A stretch of DNA of 64,000 nucleotides from Pseudomonas sp. RSB 5.4 (GCF_037126175.1 NZ_CP146986.1:3066501-3130500); one strand, 5' to 3'. Counted from the stretch's first letter, positions 1 through 9,020 are shown. Notes: generated by a model from the sequence alone, not told the origin. Numbers and translations are program-made.

Positions 1-24
1 ACGATCAGATCCCGCAGGAATGTT

Positions 25-402
25 ATGAAACTCGATAAAAAGCAGGCCATTGCCCGTCGCAACCAGGAACTGGGCGGCGCTGTGCTCGGCACCAACAACT
101 GTCACTTCGCCGAACTGAACCGCAACCGCAACATCTGGTGGTTCGACCTGCCGGTCTCGCGCCTGGCCGTCGGTCAATACGAGTGGATTCACCTGCTGAT
201 GCACACCCCGGCCACCGACGAACTGCTGCACCTGAAAGTGCCGACGGTGTTCCTGCGGGAAAAGCTCGAAGGTCTGGTGATTCGCAACGAAGGCAAGCGC
301 AAGGCCGCGTTGAGCCTGGAATTGAGTGCGGACAAGGATTCGTATCTGCAGGACATGCGTCCGACGGGAACCAACGTAAACTTCGCGCCGTTCCGCCAGT
401 AA
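25..402 (+). CDS. conserved hypothetical protein, 125 aa
   Basis: I do not recognise a named domain. The protein is soluble, basic at the N-terminus, and has no signal peptide or membrane segment. The ATG is preceded by AGGAA at a good distance, so the start is well supported. A gene of this size beside the fadD pair is familiar in other Pseudomonas genomes (recalled as the PA3298 position in P. aeruginosa), so it is probably a real conserved gene. It converges on fadD1, with a REPIN and a two-way terminator between them. The function is unknown. Confidence 0.75.
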   Translation: MKLDKKQAIARRNQELGGAVLGTNNCHFAELNRNRNIWWFDLPVSRLAVGQYEWIHLLMHTPATDELLHLKVPTVFLREKLEGLVIRNEGKRKAALSLELSADKDSYLQDMRPTGTNVNFAPFRQ

Positions 403-410
403 CCGAAAAG

Positions 411-495
411 CTTCGCGAGCAAGCCCGCTCCCACATTTGACTGTATTCCAACTGGAGGAACGCGGTTGAATGTGGGAGCGGGCTTGCTCGCGAAG
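411..495. repeat. REPIN, family I, inward GTGGGAG ends
   Basis: Two inverted 24-bp REP copies (CTTCGCGAG...CTCCCAC, then GTGGGAG...CTCGCGAAG) flank a 37-bp spacer. The GTGGGAG ends face inward, the opposite of most copies in the window. Confidence 0.9.
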
Positions 496-535
496 GCGGC
501 ATCACAGTCACTACAAATTCACCACCTATTCCAAC

Positions 536-563
536 AAAAAGCCCCGCATTTGCGGGGCTTTTT
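536..563. terminator. bidirectional terminator between hypothetical gene and fadD1
   Basis: An 8-bp GC-rich stem (GCCCCGCA with TGCGGGGC, loop TT) has A5 on one side and T5 on the other. It can act as an intrinsic terminator for both converging genes and sits just after the fadD1 stop. Confidence 0.85.
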
Positions 564-566
564 GCT

Positions 567-2264
567 TTAGGCGGCGGACTTGGCCTTGATCTTCTTCAGC
601 TCTTCGTCACGCAACTCGCGGCGCAGAATCTTGCCGACGTTGGTGGTCGGCAGCGCATCGCGGAATTCCACCGAGCGCGGCACTTTGTAACCGGTGACGT
701 TGGCGCGCATGTGCTCCATGACGGTTTCCTTGGTCAGGGTCACGCCCGGCTTGGCCACGATGAAAATCTTGATCGCTTCACCCGACTTCTCGTCCGGCAC
801 GCCGATGGCCGCGCACTGCAACACGCCCGGCAGGGTTGCCAGCACGTCTTCCAGCTCGTTGGGGTAAACGTTGAAACCGGAGACCAGGATCATGTCTTTC
901 TTGCGATCGACAATGCGCATGTAGCCATCGGGCTGGATCAGCGCGATGTCACCGGTCTTCAGCCAGCCTTCGCTGTCGAGGATCTCGTCGGTGGCTTCCT
1001 GACGCTGCCAGTAGCCCTTCATCACTTGCGGGCCCTTGACGCACAGCTCGCCGATTTCGCCCATTGGCTGCTCGACACCGGCATCGTCGATGACTTTGCA
1101 CAGGGTTGACGGCACCGGAATGCCGATGGTGCCGATCTGGATGTTCTGGATCGGGTTGACCGTGGCCACCGGGCTGGTTTCGGTCATGCCGTAACCTTCG
1201 CAGATCGAGCAACCGGTCACCGCTTTCCAGCGCTCGGCCGCGGCCAGTTGCAGGGCCATGCCGCCGGACAGGGTGACTTTCAGATTGGAGAAATCCAGCT
1301 TGCGGAAACCTTCGTTGTTGCACAGCGCGACGAACAGCGTGTTGAGGCCGACGAAACCGCTGAACTTCCACTTCGACAGTTCCTTGACCATCGCCGGCAG
1401 GTCGCGCGGGTTGCTGATCAGGATGTTGTGGTTGCCGATCAGCATCATCGCCATGCAATGAAAGGTGAACGCATAGATGTGGTACAGCGGCAGCGGGGTG
1501 ATCAGGATCTCGCAACCTTCATTGAGGTTGGAGCCCATCAGCGCCTTGCACTGCAGCATGTTGGCGACGAGGTTGCGATGGGTCAGCATCGCGCCCTTGG
1601 CCACGCCGGTGGTGCCGCCGGTGTATTGCAGCACCGCGACATCACTGCTGTGCGGGTTGGCTTCGGCCACCGGCTGGCCCTGGCCCTTGCTCAGCACGTC
1701 GTTGAACTTGACGGCTTTGGGCAGGTGATAGGCCGGCACCATTTTCTTCACGTACTTGATCACGCTGTTGATCAGCAGGCGCTTGACCGGCGGCAGCAGG
1801 TCGGCGACTTCGGTGACGATGACGTGTTTGACGCCGGTTTTTGGCACCACGGCTTCCGCCAGGTGCGCCATGTTGGCCAGGCAGACCAGCGCTTTGGCGC
1901 CGGAGTCATTGAATTGGTGTTCCATTTCCCGCGCGGTGTACAGCGGGTTGGTGTTGACCACGATCAGCCCGGCGCGGATCGCACCGAAGACGGCCACCGG
2001 GTACTGCAGAACGTTGGGCAGTTGCACGGCGATTCGATCACCGGGCTGCAAGTCGGTATGCTGTTGCAGATACGCGGCAAACGCACCGGACAATTCGTAC
2101 AGTTCACCGTAGGTGATTGTCTTGCCCAGGTTGCTGAAAGCCGGTTTGTTGGCGAAGCGTTGGCAGGATTGCTTCAACACTGCCTGAATATTCGGGTACT
2201 CGTCTGGATTGATGTCGGCAGCAATTCCAGCCGGGTATTTATCCTTCCAAAAGTCTTCGATCAT
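567..2264 (-). CDS. fadD1: long-chain fatty-acid--CoA ligase FadD1
   Basis: This 565-aa enzyme activates long-chain fatty acids to acyl-CoA with ATP, via an acyl-adenylate, for beta-oxidation. The AMP-binding motif YTGGTTGVAKG lies near residue 213. The C-terminal hinge (GDIALIQPDGYMRIVDRKKD) is near residue 440, and the catalytic lysine motif (NVGKILRRELR) is near the end. Length is normal for FadD. A paralogue with the same architecture follows 362 bp upstream in transcription; the gap suggests separate promoters. The symbol follows the PA3299/PA3300 order of P. aeruginosa, where fadD1 is next to the small hypothetical gene; which paralogue is fadD1 is inferred from position. Confidence 0.93.
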   Translation of the reverse strand: MIEDFWKDKYPAGIAADINPDEYPNIQAVLKQSCQRFANKPAFSNLGKTITYGELYELSGAFAAYLQQHTDLQPGDRIAVQLPNVLQYPVAVFGAIRAGLIVVNTNPLYTAREMEHQFNDSGAKALVCLANMAHLAEAVVPKTGVKHVIVTEVADLLPPVKRLLINSVIKYVKKMVPAYHLPKAVKFNDVLSKGQGQPVAEANPHSSDVAVLQYTGGTTGVAKGAMLTHRNLVANMLQCKALMGSNLNEGCEILITPLPLYHIYAFTFHCMAMMLIGNHNILISNPRDLPAMVKELSKWKFSGFVGLNTLFVALCNNEGFRKLDFSNLKVTLSGGMALQLAAAERWKAVTGCSICEGYGMTETSPVATVNPIQNIQIGTIGIPVPSTLCKVIDDAGVEQPMGEIGELCVKGPQVMKGYWQRQEATDEILDSEGWLKTGDIALIQPDGYMRIVDRKKDMILVSGFNVYPNELEDVLATLPGVLQCAAIGVPDEKSGEAIKIFIVAKPGVTLTKETVMEHMRANVTGYKVPRSVEFRDALPTTNVGKILRRELRDEELKKIKAKSAA

Positions 2265-2626
2265 GGAAGCCCACTCCTCAGCAACGCGAATTCTTCACCG
2301 CATTTGATGCGATTATTATTGGTGTGTGTTTTGTATTGGTGAATCTGGCTTTCATACAGGCCGAGAAGTCACAAAGCGCGCCGAGAGTAGCAGCTTTGCC
2401 GAGGGCCGACTAGAGCCAAAAGCGGCCTTCATGGTCACTTTAATGACTCAAGACTTTCTAACAGTCATTTTAGAGCAAAAATCCTATATCAGCCTGAAAG
2501 CCCCGGTTTTCCGGGACTTCACCGGCCAAAAAGCATCGCGGGCAAGCCCGCTCTCACAAGGTTGATGGAGATCCCTGTGGGAGCGTGGCTTGCCCGCGAT
2601 CCGCGCAACGCGCGGCCATTCACCGA
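2265..2626. other. gap between the two fadD genes
   Basis: There is no credible gene here. The part next to fadD1 is AT-rich and should hold its promoter. The part next to the fadD2 stop has a diverged REP pair (2535-2600) and a short GC-rich hairpin (CCGCGC/GCGCGG near 2601-2616) with no T-tract. Confidence 0.6.
2535..2600. repeat. REPIN, family I, diverged copy
   Basis: Two inverted REP arms (ATCGCGGGCAAGCCCGCTCTCAC and its counterpart, given here in part) have changes from the common CGCGAGCAAGCCCGC form. Both arms carry the GCGGGC change on the outer side, so pairing is kept. Confidence 0.75.
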
Positions 2627-4315
2627 TCAGGCGATATCGCGCAACTCCCGCCGCAGAATCTTGCCGACCGGTGTCATCGGCAACGACTCACGCAATACGA
2701 TGTGTTTCGGCACTTTGTAAGCGGTGAAATTCTCTTTGCAGTACGCCTTCAACTCCTCGAGGCTGATCCCGGTTTCCCGCGCCACCACAAACAGTTTCAC
2801 CGCCTCGCCCGAACGCTCGTCCGGCACGCCGATCACCGCGCAGTTGGCGACTTTCGGGTGGGCCATGACCACGTCTTCGATCTCGTTGGGGTACACGTTG
2901 AAACCGGAGACGATGATCATGTCCTTCTTACGGTCGACGATGCGCACGAACCCGTCCGGGTCGATCACCGCGATATCACCGGACTTGAACCAGCCCTCGG
3001 CATCCAGCACTTCGGCAGTGGCTTCGGGTTTGTGCCAGTAGCCTTTCATGATCTGCGGGCCTTTGATGCACAACTCGCCACGCTCGCCCATCGGTTGCTC
3101 GACACCCTCGTCATCGATGACCTTCAGCAGCGTACCCGGCACCGGCAGACCGACGGTGCCCAGCCGCGACTGGTCGCCATACGGGTTGGTGCAGGCCACC
3201 GGCGACGTTTCGGTGAGGCCGTAACCTTCGGTGATGCGGCAACCGGTGATCTGCTCCCAGCGCTCGGCGGTGGCCTTGACCAGCGCAGTACCGCCGGAGT
3301 TGGTCAGCTTGAGGCTGGAGAAGTCCAGGGTCTTGAAGTCCGGGTGATCCATCAGCGCGACGAACAACGTATTCAGGCCAAGCAACGCCGAGAAACGCCA
3401 GTTCTTCAACTCCTTGATGAAGCCTGCGATGTCTCGCGGATTGGTGATCAGCACGTTGTGGTTGCCCGACACCATCATGCACATGCAATTCGCGGTGAAG
3501 GCATAGATGTGGTACAGCGGCAGCGGCGCCACCATCACCTCCTGCCCTTCGCGCAGCAATGGCTGCCCGTCAGGCCCCAGTTGCGCAAGACACGCGCGCA
3601 CTTGCTGCATGTTCGCCACGAGGTTGCCGTGGGTCAGCATCGCGCCCTTGGCCAGGCCGGTGGTGCCGCCGGTGTATTGCAACACGGCAATGTCGTCGAG
3701 ACCGACTTTCAGCGGCTTGATCCCCAGACCACGGCCCAGGCGCAGCGCACTCTTGAACGAGATGGCCTGGGGCAGCGAATAGGCCGGGACCATTTTCTTA
3801 ACTTTGCTGACCACGGTGTTGACCAGCCAGCCCTTGGCGGTGGGCATCAGGTCGCCCATCTTCGCTTCGATCAGGTATTGAATGTCAGTGTCCGGCAGCA
3901 CTTCCTGGACCTTCTGCCCGAACATGTTCAGGTACACCAGCGCCCGGGCACCGGAGTCCTTGAACTGGTGGCGCATCTCGCGCGCGGTGTACAGCGGGTT
4001 GGTGTTGACCACGATCAGCCCGGCGCGCAAGGCGCCGAACACGGCAATCGGATATTGCAGTACGTTGGGCATCTGCACCGCGATGCGGTCCCCTGGTACC
4101 AGATCGGTGTGGGCTTGCAGGTAACCGGCGAACGCTGCGCTGTAGCGCTCGAGTTCAGCGTAGGTCAGGGTCACGCCCATATTGCTGAAGGCCGGCCGAT
4201 CGGCGAATTTCTTGCAGGAACGCTCAAACACCTCGATCACCGACTTGAACTCGCCCATGTCGATGTCCAGTGGTACGCCGGCGGGGCGTTTGTCATTCCA
4301 GAAATCAGGTTGCAT
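2627..4315 (-). CDS. fadD2: long-chain fatty-acid--CoA ligase FadD2
   Basis: This 562-aa acyl-CoA synthetase is a paralogue of the downstream fadD1. The AMP-binding motif YTGGTTGLAKG lies near residue 213, and the C-terminal motif PVGKILRRELRD contains the catalytic lysine. Both proteins begin with the same pattern (a short lead, then DFWNDKRPAG or DFWKDKYPAG), which points to an old tandem duplication. It is divergent from a hydrolase and a MaoC hydratase, a neighbourhood shared with P. aeruginosa PA3299-PA3302. Substrate range cannot be read from sequence; P. aeruginosa FadD1 and FadD2 are reported to prefer different chain lengths. Confidence 0.93.
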   Translation of the reverse strand: MQPDFWNDKRPAGVPLDIDMGEFKSVIEVFERSCKKFADRPAFSNMGVTLTYAELERYSAAFAGYLQAHTDLVPGDRIAVQMPNVLQYPIAVFGALRAGLIVVNTNPLYTAREMRHQFKDSGARALVYLNMFGQKVQEVLPDTDIQYLIEAKMGDLMPTAKGWLVNTVVSKVKKMVPAYSLPQAISFKSALRLGRGLGIKPLKVGLDDIAVLQYTGGTTGLAKGAMLTHGNLVANMQQVRACLAQLGPDGQPLLREGQEVMVAPLPLYHIYAFTANCMCMMVSGNHNVLITNPRDIAGFIKELKNWRFSALLGLNTLFVALMDHPDFKTLDFSSLKLTNSGGTALVKATAERWEQITGCRITEGYGLTETSPVACTNPYGDQSRLGTVGLPVPGTLLKVIDDEGVEQPMGERGELCIKGPQIMKGYWHKPEATAEVLDAEGWFKSGDIAVIDPDGFVRIVDRKKDMIIVSGFNVYPNEIEDVVMAHPKVANCAVIGVPDERSGEAVKLFVVARETGISLEELKAYCKENFTAYKVPKHIVLRESLPMTPVGKILRRELRDIA

Positions 4316-4556
4316 TGTTCTTGTCCTCTTTACCTGAATCGATCCGGGAGCCGCTTTCCTGTGGTTTCGCGCAGCCCCCTAAAGGGCAGAAAGCAAAAAG
4401 CGGAGCTTCACGGACACTAGCAGCTATGGCCAGTGAGGCAAATATGGGCGTAGTCGTCATTGATCGTATGAATCTTCCTGCCGTGGCGTGAGCTGATCGG
4501 ACGCGCTATACAATGCTACGACTGCGGGCCGTTACCGCTCGATAAAAGGAATTGCC

Positions 4557-5501
4557 ATGATCCACCACGCCTTCTGGCTGGACGCGAGTGACCGCAGCCG
4601 CCTGTTCGTCAACCAGTGGTTGCCGGCCGCGCCCTTGAAAGCGCTGATCCTGCTGGCCCACGGCATGGCCGAACACAGCGCGCGCTACGAGCGGCTGGCG
4701 AATGCGTTCTGTGAACAAGGCTACGGTGTGTACGCCCCGGATCTGCGCGGCCATGGCAAAACCGCCGAACACGGGACACTCGGGCATTTCGCCGATGACG
4801 ACGGCTGGTGCAAGGTGATCGGCGATCTGGCCAATCTCAATCAGCACATCGGCCAGCAGCATCCCGAGGTACCGATCATCCTGCTCGGACACAGCATGGG
4901 CAGCTACCTCGCTCAGGGTTACCTGCTGCATCACAGCGCCAGCCTGCACGGTGCGATTCTCAGCGGCTCGAATTTCCAGCCAGTGGCGCTTTACGGTGCG
5001 GCGCGGCAGATCGCCCGATTCGAAAAACTGCGTCAGGGTGGCAAGGGCCGCAGTGCGCTGATCGAGTGGTTGTCGTTCGGCTCGTTCAACAAAAAATTCA
5101 AACCGGCGCGCACGCCGTTCGACTGGCTGAGCCGCGACCCGGTTGAAGTCGACAAGTACGTCGCCGATCCGCTGTGCGGCTTTCGCTGCACCAATCAGCT
5201 ATGGATCGACTTGCTCGGTGGCTTGCAGCAGATCAGCAAAGCGTCCAATCTCGCCCAGATCGACCCGGGCCTGCCGCTGCTGGTAATCGGCGGTGAATGT
5301 GATCCGGTGAGCGAAGGCAAGCGTCTGACAGATCTGGCCGAGGCGTTGCGCTCGGCCGGCAGCCAGAACCTGCAACTGCAGATCTACCCGCAGGCGCGGC
5401 ACGAATTGTTCAATGAAACCAATCGCGACGAAGTGATTGCCGATGTGCTGGCCTGGATCGACCAGGCGCTGAGCCATCGTCGCCCTCAACGCAGCGAATA
5501 A
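4557..5501 (+). CDS. alpha/beta hydrolase (lysophospholipase / monoacylglycerol lipase family)
   Basis: This 314-aa protein has the serine-aminopeptidase S33/Hydrolase_4 fold. The nucleophile elbow GHSMG is at residues 111-115 (Ser113). An HGMAEH oxyanion-loop motif is near residue 35. The acidic residue is probably in GGECDP near residue 245 and the histidine in QARHELFNE near residue 283. It probably releases fatty acids from lysophospholipids or monoacylglycerol, which fits its position divergent from two fadD genes. There is no signal peptide, so it acts in the cytoplasm. The ATG has an AAGGAAT ribosome site. Confidence 0.85.
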   Translation: MIHHAFWLDASDRSRLFVNQWLPAAPLKALILLAHGMAEHSARYERLANAFCEQGYGVYAPDLRGHGKTAEHGTLGHFADDDGWCKVIGDLANLNQHIGQQHPEVPIILLGHSMGSYLAQGYLLHHSASLHGAILSGSNFQPVALYGAARQIARFEKLRQGGKGRSALIEWLSFGSFNKKFKPARTPFDWLSRDPVEVDKYVADPLCGFRCTNQLWIDLLGGLQQISKASNLAQIDPGLPLLVIGGECDPVSEGKRLTDLAEALRSAGSQNLQLQIYPQARHELFNETNRDEVIADVLAWIDQALSHRRPQRSE

Positions 5502-5544
5502 TTTTTTGTGGATTCACTTTAATCCGTCACAGGAATCAATACCG

Positions 5545-6015
5545 ATGACCCAGGTTACCAACATCCCTTACGAAGCCCTCGAAGTCGGCCAGACCGCCAG
5601 CTATAGCAAGACCGTCGAAGAGCGCGACATTCAGCTGTTCGCCGCGATGTCGGGCGACCACAACCCGGTGCACCTGGATGCCGAGTTCGCCGCGGCCAGC
5701 ATGTTCAAGGAGCGTATCGCCCACGGCATGTTCAGCGGTGCGCTGATCAGCGCTGCCGTGGCGTGCGAACTGCCTGGGCCCGGCACCATCTACATCGGTC
5801 AGCAGATGAGCTTTCAGAAGCCAGTGAAAATTGGCGACACCCTGACCGTGCGCCTGGAAATCCTCGAGAAGCTGCCGAAGTTTCGCGTACGCATCGCCAC
5901 TCGCGTGTTCAACCAGCGTGATGAACTGGTAGTGGATGGCGAGGCCGAAATTCTGGCGCCGCGTAAACAACAGACCGTGACCCTGCCGACTCTGCCGGCG
6001 ATCAGCATCGGCTGA
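5545..6015 (+). CDS. MaoC-family (R)-specific enoyl-CoA hydratase, PhaJ-like
   Basis: The 156-aa hot-dog protein carries the hydratase-2 motif (GDHNPVHLD, with catalytic Asp and His, near residue 41). PhaJ-type enzymes hydrate trans-2-enoyl-CoA to (R)-3-hydroxyacyl-CoA and link beta-oxidation to polyhydroxyalkanoate synthesis. I start at the ATG at 5545 because AGGAA lies about 10 bases upstream; an in-frame ATG at 5506 would add 13 residues unlike the family. It is 43 bp after the hydrolase gene and probably cotranscribed. A plain MaoC dehydratase of another pathway is possible. Confidence 0.85.
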   Translation: MTQVTNIPYEALEVGQTASYSKTVEERDIQLFAAMSGDHNPVHLDAEFAAASMFKERIAHGMFSGALISAAVACELPGPGTIYIGQQMSFQKPVKIGDTLTVRLEILEKLPKFRVRIATRVFNQRDELVVDGEAEILAPRKQQTVTLPTLPAISIG

Positions 6016-6039
6016 TCATCAGGTACACAAAAAACAAAA

Positions 6040-6126
6040 GTGGGAGCGGGCTTGCTCGCGAAGCAGTTATGTCAGCAACATCATCGTTGCATGACACAGC
6101 GCTTTCGCGAGCAAGCCCGCTCCCAC
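6040..6126. repeat. REPIN, family I
   Basis: GTGGGAGCGGGCTTGCTCGC and its inverted copy are separated by about 40 bp, with GTGGGAG ends outward. It lies between convergent genes. Confidence 0.9.
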
Positions 6127-6143
6127 AGTTTTCCCAGCGTGGC

Positions 6144-6611
6144 TTACGAACGAGCGCGAGCCTGGTTACGCAGGGCTTTCACTTGGTCGTGATTGCGTTG
6201 TACGCCGTGGTACTGACGCTCGACCAGGTCACGAATACCCACGAGGCTGTGCTTGTTGATTTTCTCGATGGCTTCACGATAAGCCTTCAGCGCATGGTCT
6301 TCACCGCGCTCGGCTTCGTTGAGCACCGCTTCTTCATCTTTGCCCGTGAACATGGCTTTGACGTCGACCCAGCGACGGTGCAGGTCACCGCTGACGCTGG
6401 TAGAAGTTTCCGGATCACCGCCCAGTTTACGCACTTCAGCCTGCAGTTCAGCGGCGGCAGTCGCGCAATCGGCAGAACGGGTCACGAACAGAGTCTTGAG
6501 TTCTGGGTGCTTGATGTCTTCAGCGCAAGTCTTGAACCCTTCCTGGCCGTCCTTGCAGGTTTCGATCAGGTCGTTGAGTACAGAGATGGCTTCTTTATTC
6601 ATATCAGTCAT
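6144..6611 (-). CDS. PA2169-like four-helix-bundle protein (DUF2383)
   Basis: The 155-aa acidic, helical protein matches the DUF2383 ferritin-like family: N-terminal VLNDLIETCKDGQEGF and a central RGEDHALKAYREAI. Members are small cytoplasmic proteins, often linked to stress or stationary phase in Pseudomonas; the biochemical role is not established. It stands alone, convergent with the hydratase gene and next to an AT-rich upstream region. The start has a good AAGGAATTG ribosome site. I would not call it a ferritin, since metal ligands are not clear to me. Confidence 0.8.
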   Translation of the reverse strand: MTDMNKEAISVLNDLIETCKDGQEGFKTCAEDIKHPELKTLFVTRSADCATAAAELQAEVRKLGGDPETSTSVSGDLHRRWVDVKAMFTGKDEEAVLNEAERGEDHALKAYREAIEKINKHSLVGIRDLVERQYHGVQRNHDQVKALRNQARARS

Positions 6612-6817
6612 TTTTCAATTCCTTGCGGTTGGTTGAAGATGCAAGGGTTATTGCAGTGTGCGTGCCAGCTTTTTCAAAAATAAATATCACTTAAAAATCA
6701 ATAAGTTAAAGATAGTTGAACTATCTGTATCACGGTTATTTGCATGAACTGTCATTTGGCCTGCATGCAGAATGCCTGTATTTTCCAGACTGTTTCGAAC
6801 CCAGATGATTGCCACTG

Positions 6818-7054
6818 ATGAATCCTGAAAAGCTTGAACTACTGATCACCCGTGAAATGCCCTTCGGCAAGTACAAGGGCCGGATCATTGCCGACCTGCC
6901 AGGGCCTTATCTGAACTGGTTTGCCCGCGAAGGCTTTCCTCACGGCGAACTCGGCGGACTGCTGGCGCTGATGCAGGAAATCGACCATAACGGCCTGTCG
7001 GACCTGCTCGAACCGCTACGCGCCAAACACGGCAAACCTGCCCCGCGCCACTGA
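6818..7054 (+). CDS. DUF3820 family protein
   Basis: This is a 78-aa protein with the DUF3820 signature MPFGKYKGRIIADLPGPYLNWF. The family is sometimes annotated as a putative quorum-sensing-regulated virulence factor, which is a weak label; similar modules also occur fused to exonuclease-type proteins. I prefer the ATG at 6818 over an in-frame TTG at 6809 because family members begin with a short lead before LxLLxxxxMPFGKYKG. The stop overlaps the earliest possible start of the aminotransferase gene, so the two are probably cotranscribed. Confidence 0.8.
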   Translation: MNPEKLELLITREMPFGKYKGRIIADLPGPYLNWFAREGFPHGELGGLLALMQEIDHNGLSDLLEPLRAKHGKPAPRH

Positions 7055-7080
7055 TGCGCCCTCCTCCTAGAGCCTCGACC

Positions 7081-8262
7081 ATGCCTGACAACACCCGCCG
7101 CGCCCGTGACGAAGCTTTCTGGCAGACCTTCGCTGATCGCTACGAAGCGCAGACCGGCCCGCTGAACCTGGAGAACGGTTACTTCGGACGCATGTCGCGC
7201 ACGGTGATCGAGGACTACCAGCGCAACATCGAAATGATCAACACCAGCAACTCGGTGTATGTGCGCCAACGTTTTGAACAGTACGACAGCCTCGACATCC
7301 GTGCGCAACTGGCCGAGTTGATCGGCGTGCGCGCGCAGAGCGTGGCCTTCACCCGCAACGCCAGCGATGCGCTGCAATCGCTGATCCGCAATTACAATCG
7401 CCTGCTACCCGGCGATCAGGTGCTGATCAGCGACCTGGAGTACGACACGGTCAAGGGCGCCATGCGCTGGCTGGCGCGGCATCGCGGCGTCGATGTGATC
7501 GAGATCAACCATGCGCATCCGGCCAGTTTCGACAGTCTGCTGGACAGCTACCGCGAAACTTTCATCCGCTATCCGAAACTCAAGCTGATGGCCCTGACCC
7601 ATGTCACCCACCGCACCGGGCTGGTGATGCCAGTGCAGGCCATCGCCGCGCTGGCGAAACAACATGGCGTGGACATCATCCTCGACGGCGCTCACGCCCT
7701 CGGCCAGATCGACTTCAATCTCGAAGCAATGGGCATCGCCTTCGCCGGCTTCAACCTGCACAAGTGGATTGGCGCACCGCTGACCCTGGGCTTTCTGTAC
7801 ATCGCCCCGCAGCGTCTGGCCGACATCGATCCGGACATGGGCGAAATGCACTTCCCCGCCAGCGATATCCGCGCGCGCACGCCGTACAGCACGCCGAACA
7901 TTCCGGCACTGATGACTTTGCCGCTGGTATTCGAGGAACACCGTTCGCTCGGGGGCGCCGCAGCCAAAGGCGCACGCCTCAATTACCTGCGCAACCTGTG
8001 GGTCAGCGCGGTGCGGCACTTGCCAGGGATCGAGGTCATGACCCCGGACGATCCGCGCCTGTATTGCGGGATCACCTCGATGCGTTTCACTCGCTACACC
8101 GATCAACAGGCAATGGTCGAGCGCCTGCTCAACGAGTACAAGCTGTTCACCGTGGTGCGCAACGGCGCAGCGAGCGGGCCGAGCATCCGTATCACGCCGG
8201 GGCTGACCACCACTGCGGATGACATGCAGTTGCTGACCCGCGCGCTCAACGAACTGCGCTGA
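7081..8262 (+). CDS. class V aminotransferase (PLP-dependent, isopenicillin-N epimerase-like)
   Basis: The 393-aa fold-type I PLP enzyme has ILDGAHALGQIDFN near residue 200, where the Asp contacts the PLP ring, and the PLP lysine in FNLHKW near residue 226. The closest family look is the isopenicillin-N epimerase/cysteine-desulfurase group. It has no Tat signal, so it is not PvdN, the periplasmic pyoverdine enzyme. An ATG at 7054 overlaps the previous stop by one base and would add nine residues (MRPPPRAST); the ATG at 7081 gives a more family-like N-terminus, but neither has a strong ribosome site. The substrate is unknown. Confidence 0.8.
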   Translation: MPDNTRRARDEAFWQTFADRYEAQTGPLNLENGYFGRMSRTVIEDYQRNIEMINTSNSVYVRQRFEQYDSLDIRAQLAELIGVRAQSVAFTRNASDALQSLIRNYNRLLPGDQVLISDLEYDTVKGAMRWLARHRGVDVIEINHAHPASFDSLLDSYRETFIRYPKLKLMALTHVTHRTGLVMPVQAIAALAKQHGVDIILDGAHALGQIDFNLEAMGIAFAGFNLHKWIGAPLTLGFLYIAPQRLADIDPDMGEMHFPASDIRARTPYSTPNIPALMTLPLVFEEHRSLGGAAAKGARLNYLRNLWVSAVRHLPGIEVMTPDDPRLYCGITSMRFTRYTDQQAMVERLLNEYKLFTVVRNGAASGPSIRITPGLTTTADDMQLLTRALNELR

Positions 8263-8266
8263 TCGC

Positions 8267-8992
8267 TCACACGGTGTACTTGTCGAAGTCCTCGGGTTTG
8301 ATCTGCGACGAGGCGGCAAAGGTGTCGATACCGATGGTCAGGTGGCCGAAGAAACCGTCCTCGTGAGAGTCACGACCGATCGGCCACACGGTCAGGGTCG
8401 AATCTTCGCCACCCATGTTGCTGTAGTAGCTGTCATCGGCGTTGTTCAAGGGTGCCGAGGCACGCCCGCGATAGTCCCGGGCATTGAGCACCGCGCGTGA
8501 CACCACTTCGGGGAAATACAGCTGGCCGACCCAGGCCACGTTGCGCTCCGCCAGATATTCAGTGCCGGCGACAATGCGCACTGCCACATGAATGTGCAGC
8601 GCTCGCCCGGCATAGAACCCCGGATAGATCGTGGTGAATCGTGCTCGTCCCTGTTGATCGCAGAACTGGCTGCCGCGCAGGTAGGTGTCATCGTCGGTAC
8701 GCGGCACTGAGCCGATGGCATCGGAATCGACCTCCTGATCCGGATTGATCCGGCTCCAACCCGAATAGGCGCCCCGAGCATTGCAGTGCCAGATGTCCAC
8801 CAGCGCCCCGCTCACCGGCTCGCCGGTCATCGCGTCGACGATGCTCAGGCGCAACAGCAAGGGCAGCCCTTCGGCGCCTTCGCTGATGTTGCGCCGCAGC
8901 AGTTTTGGATTGCGGAAATACGGCCCGGCGATCTGTTCGGGGGCCAACTGATAGATCGATGATGACGGTGCGGTTGAAGTATCTCGTTCCAT
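8267..8992 (-). CDS. intradiol ring-cleavage dioxygenase
   Basis: This 241-aa protein belongs to the protocatechuate 3,4-dioxygenase/catechol 1,2-dioxygenase superfamily. The probable Fe(III) ligands are visible: a Tyr in GAYSGW, a Tyr in YPGFYAGR, and two His in RALHIHV. The core motif VSGALVDIWHCNARG is typical. There is no signal peptide. No ring-hydroxylating or muconate genes are nearby, so it looks like a stand-alone member of the family rather than part of a known catabolic operon. It ends only 4 bp from the convergent aminotransferase stop. Confidence 0.85.
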   Translation of the reverse strand: MERDTSTAPSSSIYQLAPEQIAGPYFRNPKLLRRNISEGAEGLPLLLRLSIVDAMTGEPVSGALVDIWHCNARGAYSGWSRINPDQEVDSDAIGSVPRTDDDTYLRGSQFCDQQGRARFTTIYPGFYAGRALHIHVAVRIVAGTEYLAERNVAWVGQLYFPEVVSRAVLNARDYRGRASAPLNNADDSYYSNMGGEDSTLTVWPIGRDSHEDGFFGHLTIGIDTFAASSQIKPEDFDKYTV

Positions 8993-8996
8993 GACG

Positions 8997-9020
8997 CGTT
9001 CTCTCTTCCATAAGAGAACG
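8997..9020 (-). promoter_or_regulatory. hairpin enclosing the dioxygenase ribosome site
   Basis: A perfect 8-bp inverted repeat (CGTTCTCT at 8997-9004, AGAGAACG at 9013-9020, 8-base loop) ends 4 bases before the dioxygenase ATG. On the transcript the GGAAGAGAG ribosome site falls in the loop and 3' arm, so folding would hide it. Confidence 0.5.

Noticed and set aside
2585..4420. 611-codon open frame on the plus strand
   Set aside because: It is antisense to fadD2, has the His/Arg/Gln-rich composition of a high-GC shadow frame and no protein-family motif.
7081..8262. PvdN, pyoverdine aminotransferase
   Set aside because: There is no twin-arginine signal peptide and no pyoverdine gene in the window.
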